In this document: in pieces, positions 26,759 through 35,005 of the stretch | How positions within the stretch are numbered: the first letter of the stretch is position 1 | Layout: each line of letters begins with the position of its first letter | NCBI GenBank assembly: GCA_017745595.1 | Contig: WMBV01000015.1 | Location: 62,001-126,000 of the forward strand | DNA: 64,000 nucleotides | Origin: Bordetella petrii | GTDB taxonomy: Bacteria > Pseudomonadota > Gammaproteobacteria > Burkholderiales > Burkholderiaceae_B | Direction of reading: 5' to 3' | Made by a program: the position numbers and the translations under genes | The notes under the pieces: generated by a model | Databases searched by the model: none | What the model was told of the DNA's origin: nothing | What the model saw: the letters and a program-made list of their open reading frames with translations, nothing else

Positions 26759-27724
26759 ATGTTCAAACGCCTTTCCACCTTCGCCGCCGCCCTGGCCCTG
26801 TCGGCCTGCGCCGGGCTGGCCCACGCCGCCTATCCCGAACGGCCCATCACCATCATTTCGCCCTTCCCCGCCGGCGGCGCCACCGACGTGCTGACCCGCA
26901 TCCTGGCCGAGCGCATGGGCAAGGCGCTGGGCCAGACCATGATCGTCGAGAACAAGGCGGGCGCCGGCACCACCATCGGCGCGGCCTATGTCGCGCGGGC
27001 CGAACCCGACGGCTACACGCTGCTGATGGCCACCAACTCCACGCTGGTCACCAACCGCTTTCTGTATAAGTCGCTGCCATACGACCCCGATGCCTATGCG
27101 CCGGTCGGCATGGTGGGCATCGGCCCGCTGATCCTGCTGTCCAACGACAAGCACGGGTTCACGAGTACCGCCGACGTCGTGGCGCACGCCAAACAGCATC
27201 CCGGCACCCTGACGTTCGCCACCTTCGGGCCCGGCACGTCTTCGCATCTGGCCGGCGAGCTATTCAAGCAGGAAGCCGGCATCGACCTGCTGCATGTGCC
27301 TTTCAAGGGCGCCACGCAAGCCCTGCCGGCCCTGATCAACGGCGACGTCGACCTGTTCTTCGATATGGTGGCCACCGGTATGCCGCAAGTGGCGGCGGGC
27401 AAGCTGAAAGTGTTCGGCATTACCAGCAAAACGCGCCTGCCCACCCTGCCCGACCTGCCGACACTGGCGGAACAAGGCTATCCGGCCTTCGACCTGACCG
27501 CCTGGTTCAGCTTCGTGGCCCCGCCGGGCACGCCGCCCGAGGTGCTGGCCACCTTGCAGCAGGCCCTGACCGCCACCCTGCAAGATCCGCAGGTGCGCGA
27601 CAAAATGCTGGCCATGGGCATCGAACCGCGCTCGGGCACCGCGCGCGAGCTCACCGAGCAGATCCGCAACGAGCAGCCGATCATCGAAAAACTGGTCCAG
27701 CAGGCCCGCCTGCCGCGCCAATAA
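26759..27724 (+). CDS. Bug-family tripartite tricarboxylate transporter substrate-binding protein
   Basis: A 321-aa secreted solute-binding protein of the TctC/Bug family. A signal peptide ends near AGLAHA (residues 1-22), then AYPERPITIISPFPAGGATDVLTR, the conserved beginning of the mature receptor, GAGTTIGAAYVARAEPDGYT and KGATQALPALINGDVDLFFD. Alcaligenaceae encode many such orphans; the membrane subunits TctA/TctB are not here. Its ligand, probably a carboxylate, cannot be read from sequence. ATG 26759 follows a GGGGAAAC region; the frame upstream is not coding. It is divergent from the IclR gene and followed by a clear terminator. Confidence 0.93.
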   Translation: MFKRLSTFAAALALSACAGLAHAAYPERPITIISPFPAGGATDVLTRILAERMGKALGQTMIVENKAGAGTTIGAAYVARAEPDGYTLLMATNSTLVTNRFLYKSLPYDPDAYAPVGMVGIGPLILLSNDKHGFTSTADVVAHAKQHPGTLTFATFGPGTSSHLAGELFKQEAGIDLLHVPFKGATQALPALINGDVDLFFDMVATGMPQVAAGKLKVFGITSKTRLPTLPDLPTLAEQGYPAFDLTAWFSFVAPPGTPPEVLATLQQALTATLQDPQVRDKMLAMGIEPRSGTARELTEQIRNEQPIIEKLVQQARLPRQ

Positions 27725-27742
27725 ACCTGCCTCAGTTGCAAC

Positions 27743-27780
27743 AAAATGCCCCTCTGCCGTGTGCGCAGCGGGGCATTTTT
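27743..27780 (+). terminator. Rho-independent terminator after the Bug gene
   Basis: AAAATGCCCC pairs with GGGGCATTTT, and an inner CTGC pairs with GCAG, separated by single unpaired bases and a 7-nt loop, followed by TTTTT. It lies 18 bp after the stop codon and also has an A-run on its left arm, so it could work both ways. Confidence 0.9.
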
Positions 27781-27902
27781 GCGTTTGCAAGCCGGGTTTA
27801 ACGGTTCGAAACATGGCCCGGGCGCGGCGGGGCTAAGCTAGGGTTGACCCTGATGCCGTACCGGCGTTCAAAGAGACTACCCACCTTTACCGATATCCGC
27901 CC

Positions 27903-28910
27903 ATGCCCCATTGCCCCGACCGCCTCGACCGACTGGACGCCGCCCGCTGGATGGCCGCGCTGGCGGTCGTGCTGCTGCACAGCGCCGCCCAAGCCGTATC
28001 GGATGCGGGCGCCTATGGCAGCAGCGACTGGCTGGCGGCCAACCTGTACGACTCGGCCGTGCGCTGGTGCGTGCCGGTATTCGTCATGGTCAGCGGCGCC
28101 CTGCTGCTCGACGGCGACCGGCCGCAGGATGCGCGGCGCTTCTATTTGCGGCGCGCCACGCGCATCTGCGCGCCGCTGGTGTTCTGGACGCTTTTCTACC
28201 TGTGCTGGCGCAGCCTGCTCGACTGGTGGGACGACGGGCGCATCGACTTTTCGTTCTGGCCGCGCAAGGTCGCCGAAGGCGCGCCCTATTACCACCTGTG
28301 GTACCTGTACATGATCGTGGGCCTGTATCTGTTCGCGCCGCTGGTCCGGGCCCTGTACCAGCGCAGCCAGCCCGCGGCGCGGCGCCTGTGGGTGGTGGGC
28401 ATCTTGGGCATCGCCATCCTGGATGCGCTGTACCGCCAGGCGCTGGGAGCGGGCCAGGGCTTCTTCCTGACGTGGTTCCTGCCGTATCTGGGCTACTTCG
28501 TGGCCGGCCGCATGATCTACGACGGCGAACTGCGCGTGCCGCGCCCCGCCCTGGTGCTGGCGCTGAGCGTACTGGCCACCGCCTGGGGGGTTTCCACCCT
28601 GTCCGAAGCCGGCAGGCTCAATCTGTACTTCTACGATTACTTCAGCATCACGGTGCCGTTCATGTCGCTGGCGGCATTCCAATGGATCATGAATACGCCG
28701 CGCGTGCCGCCGCTATCGACACTGGCGCCGCTGACTTTCGGGGTATACCTGATCCATCCGCTCTTTCTCGACCTGGCCGATCGCGCCGGCGCCCCCACCG
28801 GCCCGGGCGCGGCCTGGAACGTGCCGCTGCTGGCGGCCGCGGTGTTCGGCCTGTCGGCCGCCGCCAGCTGGCTGCTGCGCCGCCACCCGGTGACGCGGCG
28901 CCTGGTATAG
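27903..28910 (+). CDS. Acyltransferase 3 family membrane protein
   Basis: A 335-aa integral membrane O-acyltransferase with about ten helices. The family motifs are near the N-terminus (RLDRLDAARWMAALAVVLLH, with the conserved Arg and His of the active site) and WYLYMIVGLYLFAPL, followed by FGVYLIHPLF near 281. Such enzymes acetylate or succinylate sugars in surface polysaccharides or peptidoglycan (WecH/OatA-like). The closest branch looks like WecH-type, but the acceptor is not predictable. Stand-alone gene after a terminator. Confidence 0.85.
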   Translation: MPHCPDRLDRLDAARWMAALAVVLLHSAAQAVSDAGAYGSSDWLAANLYDSAVRWCVPVFVMVSGALLLDGDRPQDARRFYLRRATRICAPLVFWTLFYLCWRSLLDWWDDGRIDFSFWPRKVAEGAPYYHLWYLYMIVGLYLFAPLVRALYQRSQPAARRLWVVGILGIAILDALYRQALGAGQGFFLTWFLPYLGYFVAGRMIYDGELRVPRPALVLALSVLATAWGVSTLSEAGRLNLYFYDYFSITVPFMSLAAFQWIMNTPRVPPLSTLAPLTFGVYLIHPLFLDLADRAGAPTGPGAAWNVPLLAAAVFGLSAAASWLLRRHPVTRRLV

Positions 28911-28973
28911 AACGCGGCGGTGCTGGCCGCGCGGGGCACGCTTTGCCGGGGTGCCTCGCCGTGGCGGATAGGG

Positions 28974-29048
28974 TACAATCCACGGTTTGATCGGCCAGCC
29001 CGATTTTTCTTCGCGCCAGAACGGAAACTCTGCCGTCCTGGCTTTTTT
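28974..29048 (+). promoter_or_regulatory. Two tandem terminator-like hairpins upstream of the Rieske oxygenase gene
   Basis: After a -10-like TACAAT (28974-28979) come a small hairpin (ATCGG / CCGAT, 28990-29004) followed by TTTTT, and a strong one (29015-29024 pairing with 29033-29042, one mismatch, 8-nt loop) followed by TTTTTT. The gene starts at 29067. If transcription begins near 28986 this is an attenuator-like leader; otherwise the second hairpin simply ends the acyltransferase transcript. Confidence 0.5.
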
Positions 29049-29066
29049 ATCCGAGCGGAGGGAATC

Positions 29067-30209
29067 ATGACCGACATTGGTCGGATGGCGCATGTCGTGC
29101 CGGCTCGCACCCAGCTTCCCGTCAGCGCATATTTTGACGAAGCCCGCTTCAAGCGCGAGCAAGAACTCATCTTCAAGCAATCTTCGCTGTACGTCGGCCA
29201 CCAGAAGCTGGTTCCCGAAATTGGCGACTGGCGCACCTTGCCCCAAGAAGCCGGCGGGCGCGTCCTGGTTCGCAATGCCCAAGGCGTCGAACTGGTCTCG
29301 AACGTCTGCCGCCACCGCCAGGCCCTGATGCTGGGCGGCCAGGCGGGCAACGTCACCGGTTCCGCGCCGGGGCACGGCAATCTGAAAGAAACGGGGGGCA
29401 ACATCGTATGCCCCCTGCATCGCTGGACGTACAACAACCGCGGCGAACTGCTGGGCGCCCCGCAGTTCGAGTCCACCCCCTGCATGAATCTGCAGCGCTT
29501 TCGCCTGCGCGATTGCCACGGCCTGCTGTTCGAAGGCCCGCGCGACCCGCGGTCCGACCTGGCGCCGCTGTTCGCGCGCCCCGAGTTCGACTTCGGCGAT
29601 TACGTGCTCGATCACGTCGAAGTGCACCAGTGCAACTACAACTGGAAGACCTTCATCGAGGTCTACCTCGAGGACTACCACGTCGGCCCCTTCCATCCGG
29701 GCCTGGGCCGCTTCGTCACCTGCGACGACCTGAGCTGGGAATTCGCCGACTGGTACAGCCTGCAGCGGGTGGGCGTGCACAAGGCGCTGGCGCAGCCGGG
29801 TTCCGAGGTCTACAAGCAATGGCACGACCGCGTGCTCGATTACCGTAGCGGCGACGCGCCCGACTTCGGCGCCGTGTGGGTCACGTACTTCCCCACCCAC
29901 ATGATCGAGCTTTACCCGCACGTGCTGGTGCTGTCCACGCTGTACCCCAAGAGCCCGCAAGAAACGGTCAACGTGGTCGAGTTCTACTACCCCGAAGAAA
30001 TCGTCGCCTTCGAGCGCGAGTTCGTCGAGGCGCAGCGCGCCGCCTACATGGAAACCGCCATCGAAGACGACGAGATCGCCGAACGCATGGATGCGGGCCG
30101 CAAGGCCCTGATGCTGCGCGGCGTGAACGAAGCCGGCCCGTACCAGTCGCCCATGGAAGACGGCATGCAGCACTTCCACGAATGGTATCGCCGCATCATG
30201 GAAGAATAG
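29067..30209 (+). CDS. Rieske non-heme iron oxygenase, alpha subunit type
   Basis: A 380-aa ring-hydroxylating-type oxygenase. The Rieske [2Fe-2S] site is VCRHRQ (Cys81, His83) and CPLHRW (Cys115, His118). The mononuclear iron site is in NWKTFIEVYLEDYHVGPFH: His205 and His210, with a C-terminal Asp in IEDDEIAERMD (334/335) as likely third ligand. The residue linking the two sites, three before His205, is Glu202 rather than the Asp of naphthalene dioxygenase; Glu here is known in carnitine and glycine-betaine oxygenases. No reductase gene is adjacent. Start ATG 29067 has GGAGGGA upstream. A PhnZ-like oxygenase gene follows. The substrate is unknown, and 'aromatic' may be wrong. Confidence 0.88.
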   Translation: MTDIGRMAHVVPARTQLPVSAYFDEARFKREQELIFKQSSLYVGHQKLVPEIGDWRTLPQEAGGRVLVRNAQGVELVSNVCRHRQALMLGGQAGNVTGSAPGHGNLKETGGNIVCPLHRWTYNNRGELLGAPQFESTPCMNLQRFRLRDCHGLLFEGPRDPRSDLAPLFARPEFDFGDYVLDHVEVHQCNYNWKTFIEVYLEDYHVGPFHPGLGRFVTCDDLSWEFADWYSLQRVGVHKALAQPGSEVYKQWHDRVLDYRSGDAPDFGAVWVTYFPTHMIELYPHVLVLSTLYPKSPQETVNVVEFYYPEEIVAFEREFVEAQRAAYMETAIEDDEIAERMDAGRKALMLRGVNEAGPYQSPMEDGMQHFHEWYRRIMEE

Positions 30210-30237
30210 GGCCCGCCCCCGAAGCGCTTGCGCTGAC

Positions 30238-30324
30238 AGGTGTCAGGCTCCGCAGGTGCCTGACACCGTTGAACGAGCCCATCCGAGCCTTCGGTGCCTG
30301 ACACCCTGCGGGAGTCAGACACCT
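30238..30324. repeat. REP-like hairpin repeats, locus 4
   Basis: Two hairpin units facing each other at 30238-30267 (arms GGTGTCAGGC / GCCTGACACC) and 30293-30324 (GGTGCCTGAC / GTCAGACACC, one mismatch), with a 25-bp spacer. The second is a hybrid of the two arm types. It lies between the co-directional Rieske and PhnZ-like genes, so they may not share one uninterrupted transcript. Confidence 0.85.
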
Positions 30325-30447
30325 GTCTTGCCCCCCGACGGCCGCCACCGTCATCAAACCGTCAACTGCCTGCGGTCTACTGGCCATCCTGCCCCGCGGG
30401 CAGCGCATCGACGCGGGGCCGCACCGGGATCATCCTAGGGGCCCATC

Positions 30448-31020
30448 ATGGCTTTTACCCTGCAAGACATCGAGCAGGTGTTCCTCGAGCGCGGACACCG
30501 CTACTATGACGGCGAACCCGTCACCCAGCTGCAACATGCGTTGCAGACGGCCGCCCTGGCCGAACAGGCGGGCGCATCGCCGCACCTGATCACCGCCAGC
30601 CTGCTGCACGATCTGGGCCACCTGATCGTCGACCGCCCCGGCACGCCTTCGCTGGACGGACTGGACGACAAGCACCAGTATTTCGTGCTGCCCTTTCTGC
30701 GCGGCCTGTTTGATGCGAGCGTGCTGGAACCGATCCGGCTGCACGTCGAAGCCAAGCGCTACCTGTGCTTCGTCGAGCCGGGATATGGCGCCCGGCTGTC
30801 GGCCGACTCACGCCGCAGCCTGGCCCTGCAGGGGGGCAGCTTCGACGCCGGGCAGGCGGTCGATTTCGCCAGCCTGCCCGGCGCGCCGGACGCGATCCGC
30901 CTGCGCCGCTGGGACGACCTGGCCAAGGTGCCCCGCCTGGCGACCGAATCGCTGGACCACTACCTGCACATCGCCGAACAGGCCGTGGTCGGCCACCGGC
31001 AGCCCGCCACGGTCTGGTAA
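30448..31020 (+). CDS. PhnZ/TmpB-like HD-domain mixed-valent diiron oxygenase
   Basis: A 190-aa HD-domain protein matching the family of PhnZ, which oxidatively cleaves the C-P bond of 1-hydroxy-2-aminoethylphosphonate. Seen here with PhnZ counterparts (from memory): YYDGE (Tyr20, Glu23; Tyr24/Glu27), His30 (His34), HDLGH (His54, Asp55, His58; His58/Asp59/His62), His76 (His80), HVEAK (His99, Lys103; His104/Lys108), S-x2-S-x3-QGG (121-130) and RRWDD (Asp156; Asp161). The set is complete, so an active diiron oxygenase is expected rather than a phosphohydrolase. No phosphonate transporter or C-P lyase is nearby. It converges with a sulfurtransferase gene 4 bp away. Confidence 0.82.
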   Translation: MAFTLQDIEQVFLERGHRYYDGEPVTQLQHALQTAALAEQAGASPHLITASLLHDLGHLIVDRPGTPSLDGLDDKHQYFVLPFLRGLFDASVLEPIRLHVEAKRYLCFVEPGYGARLSADSRRSLALQGGSFDAGQAVDFASLPGAPDAIRLRRWDDLAKVPRLATESLDHYLHIAEQAVVGHRQPATVW

Positions 31021-31024
31021 GACC

Positions 31025-31876
31025 TCAGGCGCCGCGCGCCACCGGCCGGGCCGGATCGCTGCACCACTCGCTCCATGAGCCCGGGTACAGGCGCGAGCCG
31101 GACAGGCCGGCGATTTCCATGGCAAGCAGGTTGTGGCAGGCCGTGATGCCCGAGCCGCATTGATGCACGACCGTATGCGGGTCGCGCTCGCCCAGCAGGC
31201 TGGTAAATTCCGCGCGCAGTTGTTCGGGCTGCTTGAAACGCCCATCGGCCTGCAGATTCTCGCCATTGGGCCGGTTCAAGGCGCCGGGAATATGCCCCGC
31301 CACCGGGTCCATGGGTTCGACCTCGCCGCGGTAGCGGTTGGCCGCCCGCGCGTCCAGCACGGTGAAAGCCGGCTGCGACAGATTGGCCAGCACCGCCTGG
31401 GCATCGACCGTTTCAACCAGCGCCGGGCCGCCCGGGGCGGCCTCGGCGGCTTCGTCCGCCCCCGCCGGGGCGGTATCGACGGGGAGCCCGGCGGCCGTCC
31501 AGGCCTGCCAGCCGCCGTCGAGCACGGCCACGCGCTCGTGGCCCAGCCAGCGCAGCATCCACCACAGGTGCGCGGCGTACATGCCGCCGCTGGCGTCGTA
31601 GGCGATCACCAGGGTGCCGGGCCGCACGCCGTGCGCCGCCATCAGCGCCGCCAGGTCGGCCCGCGCGGGCAAGGGGTGGCGGCCGTTGCGCCCGGTGCGC
31701 GGCGCGGCCAGCTCGGTTTCGTGGTCCAGGTAGCGGGCGCCCGGGATATGGCCCTGCTCGTAGGCGCGCCGGCCGGCCGCATGGTCGGCCAGGTCGTGGC
31801 GCACGTCGAAAATGCGCACGTCGGACGATTGCAGGCGGCCGGCCAGGTCGGCGGCGGAAATCAGCGTCATGGTCAT
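31025..31876 (-). CDS. Sulfurtransferase with two rhodanese domains
   Basis: A 283-aa tandem rhodanese protein. The inactive N-terminal domain contains VRIFDVRHDLADHAAGRRAYEQGHIPGA and lacks a catalytic cysteine; the C-terminal domain has FTVLDARAANRYRGEVEPMD and the active loop HQCGSGITACHN with Cys240. The loop type CGSGVTA/CGSGITA is that of 3-mercaptopyruvate sulfurtransferases. It starts 20 bp after the EamA gene on the minus strand, with AAGGAG upstream of ATG 31876 (a second ATG follows 6 bp later). Confidence 0.92.
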   Translation of the reverse strand: MTMTLISAADLAGRLQSSDVRIFDVRHDLADHAAGRRAYEQGHIPGARYLDHETELAAPRTGRNGRHPLPARADLAALMAAHGVRPGTLVIAYDASGGMYAAHLWWMLRWLGHERVAVLDGGWQAWTAAGLPVDTAPAGADEAAEAAPGGPALVETVDAQAVLANLSQPAFTVLDARAANRYRGEVEPMDPVAGHIPGALNRPNGENLQADGRFKQPEQLRAEFTSLLGERDPHTVVHQCGSGITACHNLLAMEIAGLSGSRLYPGSWSEWCSDPARPVARGA

Positions 31877-31896
31877 GCAAGCTCCTTGGAGGCGGC

Positions 31897-32751
31897 TCAG
31901 GTTTCGGGCGGCATGCGCATGGTGCGCCATACCGACAGCAGGCCCGCCGCGATGATCAAACCCATGCCCATCCAGGCCAGGGTATCGGGCCGGTCGCCCC
32001 AGAACCCCATGCCCAGCAAGGCGGCGAAGATGATCGTGGAATATTGCAGCGCGGCCGTCAACAGCGCCGAACCCACGCCGAACGCGCGCGTCATGGCCAA
32101 TTGCCCGATCAGGCCGGCCACGCCTACGCCCACCAAAGCGGCATAACCCAGCGTATCGGCATAACCCCAGCCGTCGATGGCCAGCCCCGCCGTGCTGCTC
32201 AGGCAGACGCCCAGCGAAAAGAACAGCACCGTGCGCCATTCGGGCTCGCCGATGCGGCCCAGCTGGCGGATCTGCATCATGGCCACCGCCGACATGGCGC
32301 CGGCGCCCAGCCCCAGCAGCGCGGCCAGCCATTGGTCGTGGTTGATGCTGGGCCGCAATACCGAAATCACCCCCAGAAACCCCAGGGCCACGGCGGCAAT
32401 GCGCACCGGGTCGCGCTGCGAGCCGCCCCAGCCCAGCATCCAGCAGGCGATGAACAGCGGCGCGGTGTAGTTCAGGCTGGTGGCCGTGGCCAGGGGCAGG
32501 CGCGAAATGGCGAAAAAGCCCAGCCACATGGACGTGACCCCGGCGACATTGCGCCACAGATGCAGCCGCCAGCTGGTGGGAACGATAGACTGCCGGCCGG
32601 CGCGCGCCCACAACAGCAACAAAATAACGGAGGGAAAGCCGCGAAACAGCACGATCTGGGGTAGCGAAGCGCCGTGCTCGGTGGCAAGCTTCACGAACGA
32701 CCCCATCATGGCGAACATGGCCGACGCCACCAACATCCAAAGAGCCTGCAT
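31897..32751 (-). CDS. EamA-family (DMT) transporter
   Basis: A 284-aa inner-membrane protein with ten predicted helices arranged as two EamA repeats (about 5-130 and 140-275). LPLATATSLNYTAPLFIACW and its second-half counterpart GSALLTAALQYSTIIFAALLG are typical. Members export or import small metabolites; the substrate is not predictable. It is upstream of and probably co-transcribed with the sulfurtransferase. One of four DMT genes in this window. Confidence 0.88.
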   Translation of the reverse strand: MQALWMLVASAMFAMMGSFVKLATEHGASLPQIVLFRGFPSVILLLLWARAGRQSIVPTSWRLHLWRNVAGVTSMWLGFFAISRLPLATATSLNYTAPLFIACWMLGWGGSQRDPVRIAAVALGFLGVISVLRPSINHDQWLAALLGLGAGAMSAVAMMQIRQLGRIGEPEWRTVLFFSLGVCLSSTAGLAIDGWGYADTLGYAALVGVGVAGLIGQLAMTRAFGVGSALLTAALQYSTIIFAALLGMGFWGDRPDTLAWMGMGLIIAAGLLSVWRTMRMPPET

Positions 32752-32900
32752 GGGGGGCCAGATGACGAAAAAAAGAAGGGAAATAAGGGAAAGCGATACT
32801 ATACTCCGGGTCCGGAAAGCCTACTGCTCCCCGCGCGGGAACCGTCCTACCCTGCCCTGGTCAAACAGGCGCTTATTGCTCGCAGAGGACCACAACAAGC

Positions 32901-33782
32901 ATGAAACGTATTTTTCTGTTCGTCATCACCAACCTGGCCGTCATGATCGTGCTGTCGGCCACGCTGCGCATCCTGGGCGTCGACCGCATCATTACGGCGC
33001 AAGGCATCAATTTCCAAGGGCTGCTGATCCTGTCGGTGGTCATCGGTTTCACGGGCTCTTTCATCTCGCTGCTGATCAGCAAGCCCATGGCCAAATGGAG
33101 CACCGGCGCCCAGGTCATCGACCCCGCCGCCCCGCAAGATTCGCGGCAAGCCTGGCTGATCGACACGGTGCACCAGTTGGCCGATCGCGCCGGCATCGGC
33201 CACCCCGAAGTGGCCATCTACGAAGGCCCGCCCAACGCCTTCGCCACCGGCGCATTCAAGAACGACTCGCTGGTGGCCGTGTCCACCGGGCTGCTCGACA
33301 GCATGACCGAAGAAGAAGTGGCCGCCGTGCTCGGCCACGAAGTGGCCCACGTCGCCAACGGCGACATGGTCACGCTTACGCTCATCCAGGGCGTGGTCAA
33401 CACCTTCGTGATATTCCTGGCCCGCGTGGTCGGGTATTTCATCGACCGTACCGTATTCCGCAACGAACGCGGCGTCGGAATCGGCTACTTCGTGACCGTC
33501 ATCGTCTGTGAAATCATCTTCGGCATGCTGGCGTCGATCATCGTGGCCTGGTTCTCGCGCCAGCGCGAATACCGCGCCGACGCGGGCTCGGCCCAGCTGA
33601 TGGGATCGCGCGAACCCATGATGCGCGCCCTGGCCCGCCTGGGCGGCCTGGAGCCCGGCGAATTGCCCAAGTCGTTCGAAGCCTCCGGCATTGCCGGCAA
33701 AGGCGGACTGGGCGCCATCTTCGCTTCGCACCCGCCCATCCAGGCCCGCATCGCCGCCCTGCAGCAGATGCGCGTGGCCTGA
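32901..33782 (+). CDS. htpX: Protease HtpX
   Basis: HtpX (293 aa), an inner-membrane M48 zinc protease that degrades misfolded membrane proteins. Two N-terminal helices (about 5-25, 38-58), the zinc motif HEVAH (146-150) within [17 protein letters not shown], two further helices, and the third ligand region [14 protein letters not shown]. Length and start [15 protein letters not shown] are standard. An ATG-proximal GAGGACCACAAC precedes it. Homologues are heat-shock controlled, but no convincing sigma-32 promoter is seen. Confidence 0.97.
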   Translation: MKRIFLFVITNLAVMIVLSATLRILGVDRIITAQGINFQGLLILSVVIGFTGSFISLLISKPMAKWSTGAQVIDPAAPQDSRQAWLIDTVHQLADRAGIGHPEVAIYEGPPNAFATGAFKNDSLVAVSTGLLDSMTEEEVAAVLGHEVAHVANGDMVTLTLIQGVVNTFVIFLARVVGYFIDRTVFRNERGVGIGYFVTVIVCEIIFGMLASIIVAWFSRQREYRADAGSAQLMGSREPMMRALARLGGLEPGELPKSFEASGIAGKGGLGAIFASHPPIQARIAALQQMRVA

Positions 33783-33794
33783 GGCGACATCGCC

Positions 33795-33887
33795 AGGTGT
33801 CTGACTCCCGCAGGGTGTCAGACACCGCTGGATCGGAATGGCTGGTGCACACTTCGGTGCCTGACACCCTGCGGGAGTCAGACACCT
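33795..33887. repeat. REP-like hairpin repeats, locus 5
   Basis: Units at 33795-33826 (arms GGTGTCTGAC / GTCAGACACC, CCC-GCA-GGG tip) and 33856-33887 (left arm GGTGCCTGAC, one mismatch), in inverted orientation with a 29-bp spacer. It lies between the convergent htpX and quinone reductase genes and could act as a two-way terminator. Confidence 0.88.
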
Positions 33888-33942
33888 ACCTGAGACACCT
33901 GGTGAGCGGCGCCCTGGCAATGCCCGGGCGCCGCTGTCCCGG

Positions 33943-34932
33943 TCAATCCAGGGTCAGTACCGTCGCCCCGGTCGTCTTGCGGGCGGCCAGCGCCGTCTGA
34001 GCCTTGCCGGCGTCGGCCAGGCTGTAGCGCTGGTCGATGCGCACCTTGATCTTCTTTTTCAAGACCAGGTCGAACATTTCGGCCGCGGCGGCGTTCAGCT
34101 TTTCGGGCGTGTTCACGTGCAGCCCCAGCGACGGACGCGTCACGTACAGGCAGCCCTTCTGGTTCAGCGTGGCCAGGTTCACGCCCGACACCGGCCCCGA
34201 GGCGTTGCCGAAGCTCACCATCAGCCCGCGCGGCTCGATGCAGTCGAGCGAGACTTCCCAGGTATCTTTGCCCACGCCGTCATATACCACCGGCACCTTC
34301 TTGCCGCCGGTCAGTTCGCGCACGCGCTCGGCCACGTTTTCTCGCGAGTAGTCGATGGTCTGCCAGGCGCCATTGGCGCGCGCCAGTTCGGCCTTTTCGG
34401 GGCTGGACACCGTGCCGATCAACTTCACGCCCAGCGCCTTGGCCCACTGGCAGGCGATCAGGCCCACGCCACCCGCGGCCGCATGGAACAGGATGGTTTC
34501 GTGGCCCTGCAAGCGATAGGTCTGGCGAAACAGATACTGCACGGTCAGGCCCTTCAGCATCAGCGCGGCGGCCTCGTCGAACGCCACGCCCTTGGGCAGC
34601 TTGACGACCTGCGCGGCCGGCACGTTGCGCGCCTGCGCATAGGCGCCGATGGGGCTTTGCCCATAGGCCACGCGGTCGCCCTTTTTCAGGTGCGTCACGT
34701 CGGCCCCCACCGCCTCGACCACCCCCGCCGCCTCGAAGCCCAGGCCGTGCGGCAGCGGATGCGGATACAGGCCGGTGCGGTAGTAAATGTCGATGAAATT
34801 GAGGCCCGCCACGTGCTGGCGGATGGTGATCTCATTGGCGGCCGGCGGCGGGACTTCGACGTCGACCAGTTTCAGGACTTCAGGACCACCGTGTTGTTCG
34901 ATGCGGACTGCCTTGACGAGATTGCTGGCCAT
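33943..34932 (-). CDS. NADPH:quinone oxidoreductase, QOR type
   Basis: A 329-aa zinc-free medium-chain dehydrogenase of the quinone-reductase branch. VRIEQHGGPEVLKLVDVEVP, GLNFIDIYYRTGLYP and the NADPH motif AAAGGVGLIACQWAKALG are characteristic, as is the QSPIGAYAQARNVPA loop. No zinc-ligating cysteines are present. It probably reduces quinones or reactive enones by one- or two-electron transfer in the cytoplasm. Single gene; the EamA gene upstream on the same strand ends 73 bp before it. Confidence 0.93.
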   Translation of the reverse strand: MASNLVKAVRIEQHGGPEVLKLVDVEVPPPAANEITIRQHVAGLNFIDIYYRTGLYPHPLPHGLGFEAAGVVEAVGADVTHLKKGDRVAYGQSPIGAYAQARNVPAAQVVKLPKGVAFDEAAALMLKGLTVQYLFRQTYRLQGHETILFHAAAGGVGLIACQWAKALGVKLIGTVSSPEKAELARANGAWQTIDYSRENVAERVRELTGGKKVPVVYDGVGKDTWEVSLDCIEPRGLMVSFGNASGPVSGVNLATLNQKGCLYVTRPSLGLHVNTPEKLNAAAAEMFDLVLKKKIKVRIDQRYSLADAGKAQTALAARKTTGATVLTLD

Positions 34933-35005
34933 GCCGGCCTCCTTTGCGTGTTGAATTCCCAGACTGCCATGCGGCCCCGTGCCGCGACTTGTTCTTGCGC
35001 CCGTT

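Noticed and set aside
29067-31020. Classical C-P lyase or phn operon
   Set aside because: No phnG-M, PhnY-type 2-oxoglutarate oxygenase or phosphonate transporter nearby; only the HD protein is phosphonate-linked.
32761-32900. Heat-shock (sigma-32) promoter for htpX
   Set aside because: A TATACT -10-like element is present, but no CTTGAA or CCCCAT pattern at suitable spacing.
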